From Hirudinaria manillensis (taxonomy: Eukaryota > Annelida > Clitellata > Hirudinida > Hirudinidae), in the NCBI GenBank assembly GCA_034509925.1, contig CM067538.1, forward strand, positions 328,501 through 392,500: a DNA stretch of 64,000 nucleotides. Direction: 5' to 3'. The notes beneath the pieces are model-generated. The model saw only the letters and a list, made by a program, of their open reading frames with translations, did not search any database and was not told where the DNA came from. Made by a program: the position numbers and the translations under genes. This document shows positions 54,170-64,000 of the stretch, piece by piece (the first letter of the stretch is position 1; the number at the start of each line of letters is the position of its first letter).

Positions 54170-54330
54170 TGGATGGATGAATGAACAGATGGATGGGAGA
54201 TTGTTTGGGTTGATAGATTGGAGGATGGACAGATGGATGGATGGACGGACGGATGTATGGATGGACGGACGGATGGATGGATGGATGGATGGATGGATGG
54301 ATGGATGGATGGATGGATGGATGAATAGGT
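54170..54330. repeat. (GGAT)n microsatellite with GGAC variants
   Basis: Interrupted tetranucleotide repeat, purest at 54260-54322. Confidence 0.9.
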
Positions 54331-54944
54331 GGATGGAAGTTCCAATTGATGTACGAGCGACCAGAGAGATGAAAGTGAGAAGCGATGGAGAGACAAACGA
54401 GAGAACGAATGAATCGATGGAATGATTGATGTTTGCGTTGAACGTCGACATCAAGAACCCCTTTCCAATGTCGTCCCGTCTCGACACACCTGTGCAGCGG
54501 ATACCTGGATTGGATTCGTAATTGAATGAGATGAAAACGTTCTGAAATTTCAACCGATTCATTCAAAGAAGAACCCATCCGAGAATGGTTCCTCCTGGTC
54601 TCGAACCCCTGTCAGTAAATCGCACACCCAACCACTCACTCATTCACTCATCTACCCACTCAATTTCAGTATTACCCACTCACTAGTTCGTTACATTTCC
54701 TACAACAACCATCAACATTTTCATCGAATAAGCCCCTTTTTTTCCTGCAACCAAGAAAATAAACTCGTTCATCGGACGCCATCTTGTCTCCATGAGCGTC
54801 ACCACGACAACCGCGCGTCTCGAGGTGATCCTGAAATTGCTACCACTTCCGGTCGACCTCAAAACATGGACCGGATTTCAAATGAGCGCCGACAGCTTGT
54901 TCATTCACTTTAAACCATTTTCGAACCATTCAGCCATATCCAAA
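54331..54944. other. Non-repetitive stretch, no gene recognised
   Basis: Reads through several short ORFs on both strands, none with family motifs or a convincing exon structure. Confidence 0.35.
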
Positions 54945-55052
54945 CCATCCATCCAACCATCCATCCATCCATCCATCCATCCATCCATCCATCCATCCAT
55001 CCATCCATCCATCCATCCATCCATCCATCCATCCATCCATCAATCCATCAAT
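54945..55052. repeat. (ATCC)n microsatellite
   Basis: About 100 bp of ATCC units, the reverse complement of the GGAT repeats elsewhere in the window. Confidence 0.95.
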
Positions 55053-55828
55053 CCAACCACACACCAAATATCAGCTCATTTATCATAATTCAAGACAACC
55101 ATTCCTCCTAATTTTTTAAACAGGTTTTTCATGAATTTTTAATTAATTCACCGTTTTCTATTTTTAAATTTCAATTTGTTCAATCAGTTACCAATCCACC
55201 CACCCATCCACCAATCAACCCACTGCCCGCCAACCCACCCAACCACCCACTCAATAGGGTCCCTGGCAGCTCACACGCAAGGAGTATATTAATCAACGAG
55301 AGTCGACTCGGCTGATTGGTCCGACTTACATTTCATGACCCCGAGGTCGCCATTTCTATCCGGCCAGGAATTCATGCCTCCGACGTCATCGTCGTCGTCA
55401 TCCTCCTCATTTCCGACATTCGTAAACTCTACGAAATTACAGCAGTCAGTTCATCTTAATCACTACCTAGCATCATCATCATCACCATCATCATCATGGT
55501 CGATAATTTCAATATCATTCAACGTGTTCATATGTTGTAATAACAGACGGTTACCATCACGCACGCGTGCACACACACGCACACAACACCACAACATTAC
55601 AATTACCTCGGGTGACCCAAAAAACATTCCTAACACCCACCCAACTCCACCCAAACCCTCAATTCCACCCAACAACATTCCACCAATCTCAGTTCGAACT
55701 CTTAAAGACGCCAAACCAACAGGAAGAGTCTATTTATTGCCTCCAGTTTGTTTCTGCTTTAAATTTATTACAAGCGGAGACAATGAGGCAACCTTACTCA
55801 GAGTACACAGAAAGGGGAGAGAGTACCC
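55053..55828. other. Non-coding stretch, no gene recognised
   Basis: (CACC/CAAC)-rich degenerate DNA at 55195-55255, (ATC/GTC)n at 55385-55500, (CA)n near 55565-55590. No exon is recognised. Confidence 0.4.
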
Positions 55829-55950
55829 GCTCATCCATCCATCCATCCATCCACCCATCCATCCATCCATCCATCCATCCATCCATCCATCCATCCACCT
55901 ACCCATCCACCCGCCCATCCATCCATCCATCCATCCATCCATCCATCCAA
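55829..55950. repeat. (CATC)n microsatellite with CACC variants
   Basis: Interrupted tetranucleotide repeat of about 120 bp. Confidence 0.93.
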
Positions 55951-56340
55951 AGACACTGAGTCATAATGAGACCAAACATCAATGAGAGTGAAGGAGTATT
56001 GTATTTGGGCATTACAAACTTTACAAACGTTACATATTATTACCCTAAAACGAGCGGAAACTCCTCGGGTCGAGACTTTGCGAGGCGAAGGGTTACGTGT
56101 CTGTCTGTCTGCCCGGCTGTACTCGTAAATCTAAAGATGGACAGCTACCAAGAGGTCTCGGATTCAATTCTGAATTCAATGAATCCACGGACCAACCGAG
56201 TTGCCGTGAGATGGTGAGGACGACGACGATGACGATGGTGCCGTAAGTTGTTGAGACGGGATTTATTTCTGTTATTATTTTCCAACGACGCCGAAAACTG
56301 ATTTCGAACGTAAATTATTCAGCTTCGTTTGGAGTAAGAG

Positions 56341-56766
56341 GAGTGAGTGAGTGAGTGAGTGAGTGAGTGAGTGAGTGAGTGAGTGAGTGAGTGAGTGAGT
56401 GAGTGAGTGAGTGAGTGAGTGAGTGAGTGAGTGAGTGAGTGAGTGAGTGAGTGAGTGAGTGAGTGAGTGAGTGAGTGAGTGAGTGAGTGAGTGAGTGAGT
56501 GAGTGAGTGAGTGAGTGAGTGAGTGAGTGAGTGAGTGAGTGAGTGAGTGAGTGAGTGAGTGAGTGAGTGAGTGAGTGAGTGAGTGAGTGAGTGAGTGAGT
56601 GAGTGAGTGAGTGAGTGAGTGAGTGAGTGAGTGAGTGAGTGAGTGAGTGAGTGAGTGAGTGAGTGAGTGAGTGAGTGAGTGAGTGAGTGAGTGAGTGAGT
56701 GAGTGAGTGAGTGAGTGAGTGAGTGAGTGAGTGAGTGAGTGAGTGAGTGAGTGAGTGAGTGAGTGA
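56341..56766. repeat. Very long (GAGT)n microsatellite, about 425 bp
   Basis: About 106 GAGT units with almost no interruption. The long minus ORFs (THSL repeats) are artefacts. Confidence 0.97.
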
Positions 56767-56904
56767 ATGACTGATGCCAGAGAATGAAATCGCGACGTAA
56801 ACCCGAGGCCGAGAGGTGGAAGGACACGATTCTGAGAAGAAAGATGGACGTGAGGAAGATGTATGTGGGAGCACTGGAAACAACGGAGTGTTTTGTGATG
56901 GTAA

Positions 56905-57033
56905 ATGGATGGATGGATGGATGGATGGGTGGGTGGATGGATGGATGGATGGATGGATGGATGGATGGATGGATGGATGGATGGATGGATGGATGGATGG
57001 ATGGATGGATGGATGGATGGATGGATGGATGGG
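56905..57033. repeat. (GGAT)n microsatellite, about 130 bp
   Basis: GGAT units with a few GGGT variants, only 140 bp from the (GAGT)n block. Confidence 0.95.
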
Positions 57034-57807
57034 TGGATGATTCAGTGAAACAGTGAACGTTAGAATCTTTTTAACTCACACAAATGCCGAATAGGAATTG
57101 AGTATAAGGCGTCCTAATGAAAGAAATTTCACTAATGAGACGCAAACGCAACTCATTCACCGTCGTAGCCATCGCAGTCATCAACGTCGTCCTCATCATC
57201 ACCACCACCATCATCATCACCATCATCATCATCAGATGAGCATGTGGAGAGATAATGATTTCGGAGGAGTGAGTGTTCCGTCCTGAGAGGACTTAAACTT
57301 GTAATCTTCAACTTTATCGTCGCTCGATGTTGAACCCGAGACACTTGAATGTGGATTCCCACCACATCAACCACCCACAACCACACACTGCCCCACATAT
57401 CACCACACAGATGCCCACAATCCTATCCCCATATACACAATTACTGTACCAATCCAACCATATGACCGCAACAAGGTCTTCGTCCGACATTTTTGAGATG
57501 ATCCATGCCCATCACAAGCACAACTATCACCGACAACGCTTCAGCGACAGATACCGCAATCGAGGCGACCAATTTCCAAACCCTGATACTCTCTTTCTCT
57601 CTCTCTTATTTCTCACCATCTCAACTTTAATTGACCAACATACACTCCTTTCTCAGCCTCACCATCTCACTGAGCCCTGAGTGAGTGCCCAATTATTGCA
57701 GGGACACACCTTGTGGACCACGAGGAAAAACCAGGATGAAGACGAAAGCGAAACCAATCCGACGGTTGTCAGTCACTGACGTCCGCCCCGCCACGCCCAC
57801 TGCATTC
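57034..57807. other. Non-coding stretch, no gene recognised
   Basis: (ATC)n at 57185-57237 and then CA-rich sequence. The plus ORF 57327-57680 (117 aa, His/Gln-rich) matches no family I know and its composition follows the CA-rich DNA. Confidence 0.4.
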
Positions 57808-58050
57808 ATCCATCCATCCATCCACCCACCCATCCATCCATCCACCCACCCATCCATCTATTCATCCATCCATCCATCCATCCCATTCATTCATTCATCC
57901 GCTGGCTCACTCTTTCACCTAATGATGTCTGTCCACCCACCCACCCATCCATCCATCCATCCATCCATCCATCCATCCATCCATCCATCCATCCATCCAT
58001 TCATCCCATTCACTCATTCATTCATCCGCTGGCTCACTCTTTCACCCAAT
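57808..58050. repeat. (CATC)n blocks within a direct duplication of about 130 bp
   Basis: Two (CATC)n tracts are each followed by the same unique tail (containing TCATCCGCTGGCTCACTCTT), so tract plus tail was duplicated as a unit. Confidence 0.85.
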
Positions 58051-59229
58051 GATTCATTCAGTCACTGACTCAAGCAAATCCTTGGATTGACTTGAGTTGT
58101 TCGTCTTTTAATTCAAAGCCCATCACTCAAAGGTTCATTGACCTCGTTCGGCCATCTTGAAAATCCTGCTCAGCCAATCGCGTCGAGTTTCATATTCGGT
58201 GCGATGCGATATATTTCTCTCTCCGCTTTCGTAATTACCAAAGTTAGTCAACGTCGCCGTCGTGGTCATCGTCATCATCGTCGTCATCGTCATCATCATC
58301 ATCGTCATCATCGTCGTCATCATCATCATCATCATCATCGTCATCATCGTCGTCATCATCATCAGCATCGTCGTAGCCATCAACACCGGAGGCTGCAGCA
58401 GCTAAACTTCCGGTCATTTTGTGGACTTGAAAGATCGAAACCCTGGAGAGAGTGGAACACGCACAAGTCACAAACGCACATAAACGCTTCACATGCGGAC
58501 GAAATGAACGAAAAAAGAAAGAACGAATGAGTGGTTGAATGAATGGATGGATGGATGGACGGACGGACGGATGGAGGCACTACACAAGTTGTTTCTTTCA
58601 GAAATGACAGACCGGTCTTGGATCAATCAATCGATTGATTGATAGGATTCTCCAAGATTACGTGAGAAGAGGTGGAAGCTGAATGGCCGACCGAGATTAT
58701 TCTGCGAGTGAATGACTTGAATGACTCAGAGCCGAGAATTCTTTGGTGAATTATGAAGTTGATAACTTGCTGGGTGCATTGTTGGATGAATTGTTGGGTG
58801 CCCGGACGACCGATGAGTGTCCGAGAAACGAGCGGATGACGGTCAGAAAAGGAATGAACGTAAAGAAGGGATAAGTGAATAAACAAGTGCTTAGATGTGC
58901 GACCGGGGTGAATTGTTGCACTGTACGCCGAGTACGTTGAGCAGTTTGGATGGGTGGGTAGGTGGGTGGATGAATGAGGGGGTATACGGACGTACGGATG
59001 GATTGATGGGTGGGAGCTACCCTGGTGGGGTGGGGTTCGCTGGGTGGTGGTAGGCAGTATGACCAAAGGAGAGCACCTGTCATGAGCGGGTGCACTGGAG
59101 TGCAAATTAGGATCGGAGAATTAATCAATGACTGGGAATTAGTCACACCCAGAATAAAAAGCTTCGGTGACTGGAAAAGCAGTCTCGGTGGAAGTCTTTG
59201 AGTTTGGAAGCAGATATTGGAAAATGGCT
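58051..59229. other. Non-coding stretch, no gene recognised
   Basis: (GTC/ATC)n at 58250-58375, a short GGAT/GGAC tract at 58540-58575, otherwise mostly non-repetitive. The short ORFs (e.g. 59010-59201 plus) have no recognisable homology. Confidence 0.4.
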
Positions 59230-59770
59230 TTTAATGATTTGAAATGCTTTGAAATGATTTGAATGATTTGAAATGCTTTGAATAATTTGAAATGCTTTGA
59301 GTGATTTATTTATTTTTTATTTATTTATTTATTCAAACTGAAGGGCCCAATAGGACCACTAACACAGTTTTCGATTTCCAATTCGAGCAAGGACAAATTG
59401 CAATGACAGTATGAGTCAAGGTGGCGATAATGACTACAATGAGAGTTAGTTATATGTAAGATATTTGCTAAGATCAAAGTCTCTTATAAGTGCATTGAAT
59501 CTAGAAACGGTTGTAGCATTAATAAAATCAGGTGGTAATTTGAAATGCTTTGAATGATTTGAAATGATTTGAAATGCTTTGAATGATTTGAAATGCTTTG
59601 AATGCTTTGAAATGCTTTGAATGATTTGAAATGCTTTGAATGCTTTGAAATGCTTTGAATGATTTGAAATGCTTTGAATGCTTTGAAATGCTTCGAAATG
59701 CTTTGAAATGCTTTGAAATGCTTTGAATGATTTGAAATGCTTTGAATGATTTGTAATGCTTTGAATGCAC
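59230..59770. repeat. Minisatellite of GAAATGCTTTGAATGATTT units, interrupted
   Basis: Units of 10-20 bp built from TTTGAAATGC and TTTGAATGAT run at 59230-59302 and 59535-59765. The two parts are separated by a LINE-like fragment. Confidence 0.9.
59303..59536 (-). mobile_element. 5'-truncated non-LTR retrotransposon (LINE) 3' end
   Basis: The minus strand reads LPPDFINATTVSRFNALI then RDFDLSKYLTYN and a stop, the pattern (LPxxFxNA..xxxFxxxL) found at the C-terminus of CR1/Jockey-type reverse transcriptase ORFs. It is followed by a short 3' UTR (GGTCCTATTGGGCCCTTCAG) and an (AATA)n-type tail ending near 59303. The rest of the ORF is missing. Family is inferred from the tail motif and structure only. 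Confidence 0.6.
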
Positions 59771-60149
59771 CCAATAATCGTTTGGCCATCGAGAACAGGG
59801 TTCATAAATTTACCCCAACGATATCCATTGATTAGTGCAAAGAGAGCATTTGCCACTTCACTGGCGCTGTCAATATGGCGGATATTTCTAACATGGCGGA
59901 ATTTATCAATATGGCCGATGTTTGAAAACATGGCGAGGTTTCGTGTCGATATGGGTTTTAAATTTTTTTATAAAATGTAAAAGAAAAAAACAAAAAAAAA
60001 TCATTCGCTCACAAAACATTTTTAATCAAATTTATTTCCAGAATTAAGAATTTAATTTTCGCGAAAAGTTTTCAATAAATCATCGGAAATTAATGCTTCC
60101 AACGATTTTGCAGTCAAAAAAATGGCATGAATTTCCAAGGGCGTTTCAT
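59771..60149. other. Non-coding stretch, no gene recognised
   Basis: Contains repeated ATATGGCGG/ACATGGCGG words near 59870-59940 and an A-rich run near 59980-60000. The minus ORF over 59800-59931 is open into the minisatellite and is not assigned. Confidence 0.35.
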
Positions 60150-60256
60150 CGTCCATAATAATAATAACAACAATAATAATAATAATAACAATATTAATAA
60201 TAATAATAATAATAATAACAGCAACAACAACAATAATAATAATAATAACAATAGTG

Positions 60257-60332
<76 letters not shown>
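60150..60332. repeat. (AAT)n microsatellite, about 180 bp
   Basis: AAT/AAC trinucleotides, purest at 60258-60328. They generate poly-Asn, poly-Ile, poly-Leu and poly-Tyr spurious ORFs. Confidence 0.96.
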
Positions 60333-60499
60333 TCATCTTCATCACCCGGAAAAGAGTTTATTCCTGCTCTTTTAGGAAACAAAGTTGTGGAATTTTGTAC
60401 AATCTCATTGTTAGGGGAAGTCGTAAATATTACTTCTTCTTATTGGCTGCTCGTTCGACCAACGAAGACCAAATCACCACCTTTGGTCATCAACGACAG

Positions 60500-60845
60500 C
60501 AACAACCAACTACAGTCTACCATAGAGCCAATCAGAGCCAATCACAGTCAACCACAGTCAACCACAGTCAATCATAGCAACGACCGACTACAATCAACCA
60601 TGCTCAGCAACAATCAACCACGATCAATACCATGTATACCATACCTAGCCACGGTCGACCAAAAAAGCTGCAATCAACCATAATCAATACCAATCAACTA
60701 TAACAACAACGATCAACCTAGGCTACAGTCAACCACAATCAACCACAATCAACCACAGTCGACAACGATCAACCACGAACAACCAACACAAACAACCAAC
60801 ACAAACAACCAACACAAACAACCAACACAAACAAACCAACAATGG
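60500..60845. repeat. Degenerate AATCAACCACAGTC repeats and a (CAACCAACACAAA)n array
   Basis: Many imperfect ATCAACCA/AGTCAACCA words at 60500-60775, then about five clean AACCAACACAAAC units at 60778-60838. Confidence 0.8.
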
Positions 60846-63137
60846 ACCTGCAATTCCACTCACGTATAAAGACAGCTTCGTACGTCTTCTTAAGTCTTCC
60901 AGCTTTTTTTCCCAAGCGATGAACAAGATTCCATTACAACTCAGAATGTCATTTTTCTTTACAAATAAGACGGTCTTCCCAAGACTCGAGATAAGCTGTT
61001 AATCGGAACGAATAATCTGAGTCGCTTGAGGCACCGGCGACACCGACTTCAGTAGTCTGTGAAGTCAGCGACAGAAATTTCAAACCTGGGAGACTGAAAA
61101 TTCATTTCCAACGCGTGGAGTCCATCGATTGGTGGCCTCGAAAGTAGGAAGAAGTGGAAAAAGAATCCAGGAGTTGCGATGATACCGTAGTTGAGGAGAC
61201 GATGACCAGGTAGATCCGTAACCCAGAAGCTTAAGAAGCCGGAGAAATGAGGAGGAGGAGGAGGAGGAAGAAGATGAGGAGCTCGAAAGGAACTGAAAGG
61301 CGTTCAGAGGGGAGAGATGGTGAGTGAAATGGTGAGTGTAATAGAGTCTGGTGACGATATAAGGAGCTGGTAAGGCGTTTGATGTTTATTCCAGGTGTAA
61401 ATGAAGTGCTTGCAATAATAAATAACATCATCACCGTCATCATCATCGTCATCATCATCTTCATCGTCGACGTCGTCTTCATCATCGCATTCATATACAT
61501 CATCAACATAATCAATGTTATCATCATTATAACTACAAACTGACAAGGATAGTCACCAACAGAACCATTGTCATCATCATCAGCACCGCCATTGTCTTCA
61601 TGGTCATCATCACCACAAAAACATTATCGTCATCATCACCATTGCCGTCATCGTCATCATCATCATCATCATCATCCATCATAGTGACAAATTGCCAACT
61701 GATGATTCTTCACCTGAGGGAATCAGGAATGATGTCCGTAGAAGAAATGAGGTGAAATTGTGATAAACACGCAAATAAATGCATGAATAACGAGGATAAA
61801 TTTGATAATATTGTTATAAAAACCTTTATAAACTGTTATTGCAAGTAATTACATAATTATTCAATAATATAATACATACATACATCACTATATAATATAA
61901 ATAAACGTTTGTATAAATTAATATTTTCATACTAAAATACTGACTTGTGAAGTTGAAGCTTCAAATTGATCGTTGAGATTGAATTTTAAGATATTTATAA
62001 CCGTTGTACATCGAATCGTCATCATCATCATCATCATCACCATCATCACCATCATCATCATCATCACCATCATCATCACCATGACCACCATCGTATCCAA
62101 AGTCGCCATCATGACGTCACACGCACGAAACGGGAGCGATTTGAAAGCGTGCCAGGAATGCCTCCACTTCCGGATGAAAATGAAATGGAAATTCTCGGAA
62201 GAATTGTTTTCAAGCAATTTTCAGGCCAATAAAAAATAATTTTCCCCTAATGAGCTCTTATAAGACTATTATCATAACATCCTAACATCATCACCTTCAG
62301 TCATCATCACCACCATCGTGCTAATCATCATTACCACCGTCCTCGGTAGCATCAAGACACCATCATCATCATCATCATCGCCATCGACATCATCATCATC
62401 ATCATCTCCGTCATCGCCATCGACATCATCATCATCTCCGTCATCATCATCATCATAATCATCATCGTCGTCTATTGAATGATGTTATGAATAGATGACT
62501 ATCCTCCATATCACGACACCGCATCGATATTCCATAACTCCGGGAACGCTTACGAAACCACACCGTGACATGAGTCTGACGATGACTACGACGATGATGA
62601 TGATGATGATGACGACGATGATGACTACGATGATGATGATGATGATGATGATGACGTCGGAAGGAAATGGTGACGATGATGACGTAGGCTTTCACTCCTT
62701 GAATTCGGAATGTGCCTCTCGTGACGGGTCTTAGCACCTTCGATATTTCCGTTTCCGTTCGCAGCCAAAAGGCAGAAATACGACAGCAACGAAACATTAC
62801 CACCAACAACACCAACAACAACAACAACCACAGAAACAACAACAATAAGTAATGTTATCGATGTTGTCTTTGCTACTCGCAGTCCTTGTAACATCTCAGA
62901 GGTGACAGCAGATGGCAGCAGTTCGGTATTTCTATGTAATTTCGTCAACTGTTGGTATTGATTACGGTTGTTGTCGGCAACACATTCATTCATTTTTAAA
63001 GGATTTAAACGATTTTCAACGATTTAATCAAATTAAAACCTATTTTCAAATTATTAGCAAGATAAATACTTATTTAACCGATAAATTCCGTTTATTGTTT
63101 ACACTTTATTTTATATCAACATGTATTTATAAATCAA
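60846..63137. other. Non-coding stretch with (ATC/GAT)n tracts
   Basis: Trinucleotide tracts at 61425-61500, 61555-61680, 62015-62095, 62355-62470 and 62590-62660; (AAC)n at 62795-62850. The non-repetitive parts (60850-61240, 62100-62240, 62680-62790) show no recognisable exon. Confidence 0.4.
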
Positions 63138-63550
63138 TCGCTGCAAGATATTTATGCGTTTATTAATTGTTCGCTAGGCTACATTATCCATCTATTCAAT
63201 GTATTAAATTTAATATTCATTCGCTAGATTTTAACACATTTATTTATTAACCACTCGCCAGGGTATAGGGTTTAAACCATTAATTTATAATTCATTCGCC
63301 AGGATAAATTTATTATAAACCGAATTTACATTTCATTCGCTAGGCTTCACTAAAAAACAACCTTAATTTATATTTCATTCGCTAGGCCATAAATACTGCA
63401 ATGAACTCAATTTACAAGTCATTCGCTAGGTGGCGCACACCATTATAATGTTTCAACTTCACTCGCCAGAGTAAACATTGCACTTCATTATTTATAATTC
63501 ACTCGCTAGGTTACATTTTCAGATTTTTATTTACTATTTAATCGCTAGGT
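63138..63550 (+). repeat. Array of TCGCTAGG cores spaced about 41 bp apart
   Basis: TCGCTAGG or TCGCCAGG/TCGCTAGA cores begin at 63171, 63221, 63255, 63296, 63337, 63379, 63423, 63463, 63503 and 63542, with a weaker TCGCTGCA at 63138. Each is usually preceded by AATTTATAATTCAT-like sequence. The spacers between cores are AT-rich and not conserved. Confidence 0.85.
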
Positions 63551-64000
63551 TCACCAGTCACTCAATTTAAAAAAAAAATATATCCGACATATTTCTGTTT
63601 TTTTTTTAAAAATCATTAAATAAATGATTTTGAATACTTTTTCTTTTGCTTCCATCATCATCATCATCATCATCTCATGACATCATCCCCAAAATCATAA
63701 TCATTACTGTCGTAAGATGAAATATTTTCATCAATTTGGAATGACATTTTCCAGAGGAGTGTCGCTAGAGGGCGATTCGATATTAAAGGAATTGTTACAG
63801 AACTGATATGCAGTTTCATTTTAATGCTTACAAATGACGTCGAAGACGACGACGACGAGGATGACGACGATGACGGTGGTGGTGGTGGTGATGGTAATGA
63901 TGCCCATGATTTCCGTGCACAGCTGCAGGATTGCGATTTAGAATTTCAATTAAACAAGGATCTATTTGCAGCATGATTGATTGATTGGCACTTGATCGAA
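63551..64000. other. Right end of the window, no gene recognised
   Basis: AT-rich, with (ATC)n at 63653-63672 and (GAC/GAT/GGT)n at 63838-63900. A second CTCF-like word, TCGCTAGAGGGCGA, is at 63762-63775. Confidence 0.4.

Noticed and set aside
56275-56883. 202-aa minus ORF of THSL repeats
   Set aside because: Translation of the (GAGT)n tract; no protein-like flanks.
57327-57680. 117-aa His/Gln-rich plus ORF
   Set aside because: CA-rich DNA, no motif, no exon context.
59010-59201. Gly-rich 63-aa plus ORF
   Set aside because: Too short, no homology or splice context.
60052-60345. Poly-Ile, poly-Leu, poly-Asn and poly-Tyr ORFs
   Set aside because: Frames of the (AAT)n microsatellite.
63171-63549. 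CRISPR-like appearance of the TCGCTAGG array (short repeat, variable spacers)
   Set aside because: The host is clearly an animal genome, the repeat is short and degenerate, the spacers are AT-rich and there are no cas genes.

Overview
This is nuclear DNA from an animal. Genes are split by many short, AT-rich GT..AG introns, the proteins match well-known metazoan families, and the non-coding DNA is full of (GAT)n and tetranucleotide microsatellites ((GGAT)n, (GAGT)n, (CATC)n). A spiralian invertebrate such as an annelid (leech-like) would fit, but that is only an impression; the sequence does not prove it. Exons were placed by reading translations and splice sites by eye. For six genes the exon lengths add up to a whole number of codons.

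Layout. (1) 1-1866, plus: the 3' part of the mitochondrial processing peptidase beta subunit (PMPCB). (2) 2290-16048, minus: a 37-coding-exon EML5/EML6-type microtubule-associated protein of 2,072 aa with three tandem HELP-WD40 modules. (3) 16422-17962, minus: mitochondrial rRNA 2'-O-methyltransferase MRM3. (4) 18456-20206, plus: a short TTC12-like TPR protein, head-to-head with MRM3. (5) 20456-22116, minus: an unrecognised single-pass membrane protein. (6) 23793-28445, minus: the SPRY-RING protein RSPRY1. (7) 29395-31253, minus: EEF1E1 (AIMP3/p18), 174 aa. (8) 31979-47776, minus: a discoidin domain receptor tyrosine kinase (DDR), with introns crowded by simple repeats; its signal-peptide exon is not firmly found. 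(9) About 48-64 kb: gene-poor, repeat-dense DNA with no convincing gene, containing a small LINE 3' fragment inside a minisatellite and, near the right edge, an array of a TCGCTAGG core spaced about every 41 bp.

The genes are not a functional operon. They are mostly housekeeping genes (mitochondrial protein import, mitochondrial rRNA modification, multisynthetase complex) mixed with cytoskeletal and signalling genes. No clear new multi-gene system was found. The best candidates for something unusual are the 41-bp TCGCTAGG array with CTCF-like matches, the triplicated splice acceptor in EEF1E1, the ARM-less TTC12-like gene, and the DDR kinase with a changed glycine loop and DLG motif.
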